NCBI GenBank assembly: GCA_025966255.1
Contig: JAOPVG010000055.1
Location: forward strand, 1-5,923
Direction: 5' to 3'
Origin: Jatrophihabitans sp.
Lineage (GTDB): Bacteria > Actinomycetota > Actinomycetes > Mycobacteriales > Jatrophihabitantaceae
Length of the DNA: 5,923 nucleotides
Notes under the pieces: generated by a model
Database searches by the model: none
What the model was told of the DNA's origin: nothing
Seen by the model: the letters and a program-made list of their open reading frames with translations, nothing else
Shown here: one piece after another, positions 4,348 to 5,923 of the stretch
How the letters are laid out: each line of letters opens with the position of its first letter
Numbering within the stretch: the first letter of the stretch is position 1
Made by a program: the position numbers and the translations under genes

Positions 4348-5751
4348 TCAAGCCAGCGCGCCGACGGCTTCCAGGACAGCGCGGTGCAGCGTCGGGAACG
4401 CGTAGTGCATCGTGGCCAGCGTGCGGACCGGCACCTCGGCGTGCACGGCCAGCGTGAGCAGTCCCAGCAACTCCCCGCCGTACGGCCCGACGACCGTGGC
4501 GCCGACGAGAACGCCGCGGTCGGCGTCCTCGACCAACTTCACGAAACCGTCGTTGCCCGGGCCGTGAATCCATCCGCGGCTGTTGGCCGCGAATTCCTGC
4601 GTGCCGATGCGCACCGACAGCCCCTTGTCGCGGGCCTGCTTCTCGGACATCCCCACCCGGCCCACCTCAGGATCGGTGAACGTGGCCCAGGCCAGCCCGT
4701 GGTACCCGCCGTAGGGCTCGTCCCGCCCGAGCAGATGTGCGATCAGCACCCGGGCCTGCCACACAGCGACGTGCGTGAAGGCGCCGTGCCCGGTGATGTC
4801 GCCGACGGCGTGCAGTCCGTCGACCGGCGCCCCGGTGCCGGCAACCACGTGCATGTGCTCGTCGACATCCAGGCTGCGGGCCTTCGGATCGAGGTCGACC
4901 GTCTCCAGCCCGATGTCACTCAGGTTGGGACGGCGACCGGCCGCGACGAGGACCTTCTCGGCCGTCGCCGTCGACCCGCCGGCGAGCGTGACGACCACAC
5001 CGTCGCCGCCCCGCGCCACGCTCTGCACGCCCACCCCCTCGTGCACCGTGATGCCCTCGCGCGCGAACACGTCGGCAACGACCTTCCCGGCCTCCGGCTC
5101 CTCGGGCATGAGCAGGTGGGGCGCGCCTTCGATCACGGTCACCCTGGTGCCGAAGCGCGCGAAGCCCTGGGCGAGTTCGCAACCGACCGCGCCACCACCG
5201 ATGACGACCATCGACGCCGGGGCGGTTTCGGCCTTGACGATCTCGCGGTTGGTCCAGACGAGTTCGTCGACGCCCCGCGGCAGGTCGGCCAACCCGTCGA
5301 TCGGCGGGATCGCCGGCGCCGTCCCGGTGGCGACGACAACGTTCCTCGCGGTATGCGTCTCGCCATTGACCTCCACAACCAATCGGCCTGCGGCATCGCG
5401 CCCGGCCAGCCGGCCCGCACCGCGGATGAACGTTCCGCCGATGCCCTCGAATCTCTCGACGGCGACCCGGTCGTCCCAGTTGTCGGTGGCCTCGTCGCGG
5501 ATCCGTTTCGCGACCGGCGCCAGGTCGGGCTCGTCCGAGGCCCGCCCGGCGATCTGGTTCACGCGCCGCGATTCGGCGAGCACGTCCGACCCGCGGATGA
5601 TCATCTTCGACGGGATGCAGCCGTAGTAGGGGCACTCGCCCCCGACGAGATGCTGGTCGATTCCCAGCACCGACTGCCCCGACGCCGCGAGCTTTTCGGC
5701 CACCTCGTCGCCCCCGGGCCCGAGGCCCAGCACGATCAGATCGAAGTCCAT
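4348..5751 (-). CDS. FAD/NAD(P)-dependent pyridine nucleotide-disulfide oxidoreductase lacking the His-Glu dyad
   Basis: This is a 467-residue flavoprotein of the lipoamide dehydrogenase / mercuric reductase superfamily, with normal length and domain order. The FAD-binding GxGxxG is G9, G11, G14. The redox-active disulfide is C40-PYYG-C45 followed by IPSK, the CX4C form of this superfamily. A second dinucleotide site, GGGAVGCE, starts at G185; E208 at the end of the next strand suggests NAD(H) rather than NADP(H). The second FAD motif is GLHAVGD (312-318). The dimerisation domain covers about 350-467. At the C terminus, where lipoamide dehydrogenases have HPT-x-x-E, this protein reads FPTLHR: F452 replaces the catalytic His and R457 the Glu. 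Lipoamide dehydrogenase or glutathione reductase chemistry is therefore doubtful and the substrate is unknown. I chose ATG at 5751 (MDFDLIVLG, canonical). The frame runs to a TTG at 5781 that would overlap the globin start. There is no strong Shine-Dalgarno; TACGGT lies 6 nt upstream. Confidence 0.93.
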   Translation of the reverse strand: MDFDLIVLGLGPGGDEVAEKLAASGQSVLGIDQHLVGGECPYYGCIPSKMIIRGSDVLAESRRVNQIAGRASDEPDLAPVAKRIRDEATDNWDDRVAVERFEGIGGTFIRGAGRLAGRDAAGRLVVEVNGETHTARNVVVATGTAPAIPPIDGLADLPRGVDELVWTNREIVKAETAPASMVVIGGGAVGCELAQGFARFGTRVTVIEGAPHLLMPEEPEAGKVVADVFAREGITVHEGVGVQSVARGGDGVVVTLAGGSTATAEKVLVAAGRRPNLSDIGLETVDLDPKARSLDVDEHMHVVAGTGAPVDGLHAVGDITGHGAFTHVAVWQARVLIAHLLGRDEPYGGYHGLAWATFTDPEVGRVGMSEKQARDKGLSVRIGTQEFAANSRGWIHGPGNDGFVKLVEDADRGVLVGATVVGPYGGELLGLLTLAVHAEVPVRTLATMHYAFPTLHRAVLEAVGALA

Positions 5752-5773
5752 GACGGCACCGTATCGAGCCGTC
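5752..5773. promoter_or_regulatory. Candidate operator: 6-10-6 inverted repeat in the oxidoreductase-globin divergent promoter
   Basis: GACGGC at 5752-5757 and GCCGTC at 5768-5773 form a perfect inverted repeat with a 10-nt spacer. The spacer contains the whole TACGGT box of the oxidoreductase (5758-5763, minus strand). A dimeric regulator bound here would cover that -10 box and lie where a -35 region for the globin would be. The repeat fills most of the 29 bp between the two start codons. Confidence 0.4.
5758..5763 (-). promoter_or_regulatory. Candidate -10 box for leaderless oxidoreductase transcript
   Basis: On the minus strand TACGGT (TANNNT) is followed by GCCGTC and then the ATG, so a start point 7 nt downstream is the A of the start codon. 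No -35 consensus is evident. A GGTG within the box could act as a very weak Shine-Dalgarno if transcription starts further upstream. Confidence 0.45.
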
Positions 5774-5776
5774 GGC

Positions 5777-5782
5777 AACAAT
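5777..5782 (+). promoter_or_regulatory. Weak candidate -10 box for globin
   Basis: AACAAT is one mismatch from TANNNT and lies 7 nt before the in-frame GTG at 5790-5792, which would give a leaderless start there. If instead the ATG at 5781 is used, this element is inside the start and cannot be the promoter. The two possibilities are mutually exclusive. Confidence 0.2.
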
Positions 5783-5923
5783 GGGGTATGTGCCGGGCTT
5801 ACAGGATCCTGAAGAGCGGGCGGACACCTTCTACGCCGCAGTCGGTGGCGAGGAGACGTTCCGCCGCCTGATCGAGGCGTTCTACGCCGGTGTCGCCGAG
5901 GATCCGGTGCTGCGCCCGCTCTA
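5781..5923 (+). CDS. glbO: Truncated haemoglobin, GlbO (group II) type, 5' part only
   Basis: The first 47 codons plus two bases of a plus-strand gene are visible and run off the window. After about 15 residues the sequence reads TFYAAVGGEETFRRLI (16-31) and FYAGVAEDPVLRPL (34-47). This is the A/B-helix region of group II truncated globins; M. tuberculosis GlbO has FYDAVGG and RFYAQVAEDEVLR at these places. Family members bind O2 and NO at haem and protect aerobic respiration, or scavenge NO. Haem-ligand residues lie beyond the window. The ATG at 5781 gives the longest product; GTG at 5790 is an alternative three codons in. Neither has a good Shine-Dalgarno. The leader before the globin fold is about 11 residues longer than in the mycobacterial protein. 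The gene is divergent from the oxidoreductase with about 29 bp between starts, so the two probably share control. Confidence 0.88.
   Translation, partial: MGYVPGLQDPEERADTFYAAVGGEETFRRLIEAFYAGVAEDPVLRPL

Noticed and set aside
5752..5781. A 10-residue N-terminal extension of the oxidoreductase from a TTG at 5781
   Set aside because: The canonical flavoprotein N terminus begins at MDFDLIV. The extension would overlap the globin start and use a rare start codon with no ribosome site.
4384..5871. A 495-codon plus-strand open frame antisense to the oxidoreductase and running into the globin start
   Set aside because: Its translation is Arg/Asp/His-rich with no recognisable domain, whereas the opposite strand encodes a textbook flavoprotein. 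Long antisense frames are expected in DNA this GC-rich.

Overview
The window is very GC-rich, densely coded and uses frequent GTG starts. It carries an aa3-type cytochrome oxidase accessory subunit (CtaJ-like), a DUF5130 protein, a stand-alone HNH nuclease and a truncated globin of the GlbO type. Together these point to an aerobic member of the Actinomycetota. From memory, the order DUF5130 - ctaJ - HNH - glbO matches the Rv2468c to Rv2470 neighbourhood of mycobacteria. Genus cannot be decided from this stretch.

Layout, left to right: (1) 1-378 (+), the 3' end of an unrecognised, probably envelope or secreted protein with an Ala-Lys repeat followed by a Thr/Pro/Ser-rich tail. (2) 407-829 (-), DUF5130 protein, overlapping by 11 nt the end of (3) 819-1067 (-), a CtaJ-like single-span subunit of the bcc-aa3 respiratory supercomplex. 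(4) 1154-2581 (-), a complete amidase-signature hydrolase. (5) 2624-3148 (-), an HNH endonuclease-fold protein. (6) 3332-4288 (+), an MscS-type mechanosensitive channel, divergent from the HNH gene across 183 bp. (7) 4348-5751 (-), a FAD/NAD(P) disulfide oxidoreductase that keeps its redox cysteines but lacks the usual His-Glu dyad. (8) 5781-window end (+), the 5' end of a group II truncated haemoglobin, divergent from the oxidoreductase across about 29 bp.

The theme of the neighbourhood is aerobic respiration and O2/NO handling: ctaJ with DUF5130 as a coupled pair, and globin with oxidoreductase as a tightly divergent pair. The HNH protein, MscS channel and amidase have no obvious functional tie to it. 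Three minus-strand genes (ctaJ, amidase, oxidoreductase) have a TANNNT box 6-7 nt before the start codon and little or no Shine-Dalgarno, suggesting leaderless transcripts. DUF5130 and HNH have clear ribosome binding sites.

No tRNA, rRNA, insertion sequence, CRISPR array, phage or defence system was seen, and no gene-free stretch exceeds 300 bp. I do not see a clearly new multi-gene system. The best leads are the oxidoreductase-globin pair with its candidate operator, and the ctaJ-DUF5130 coupling.
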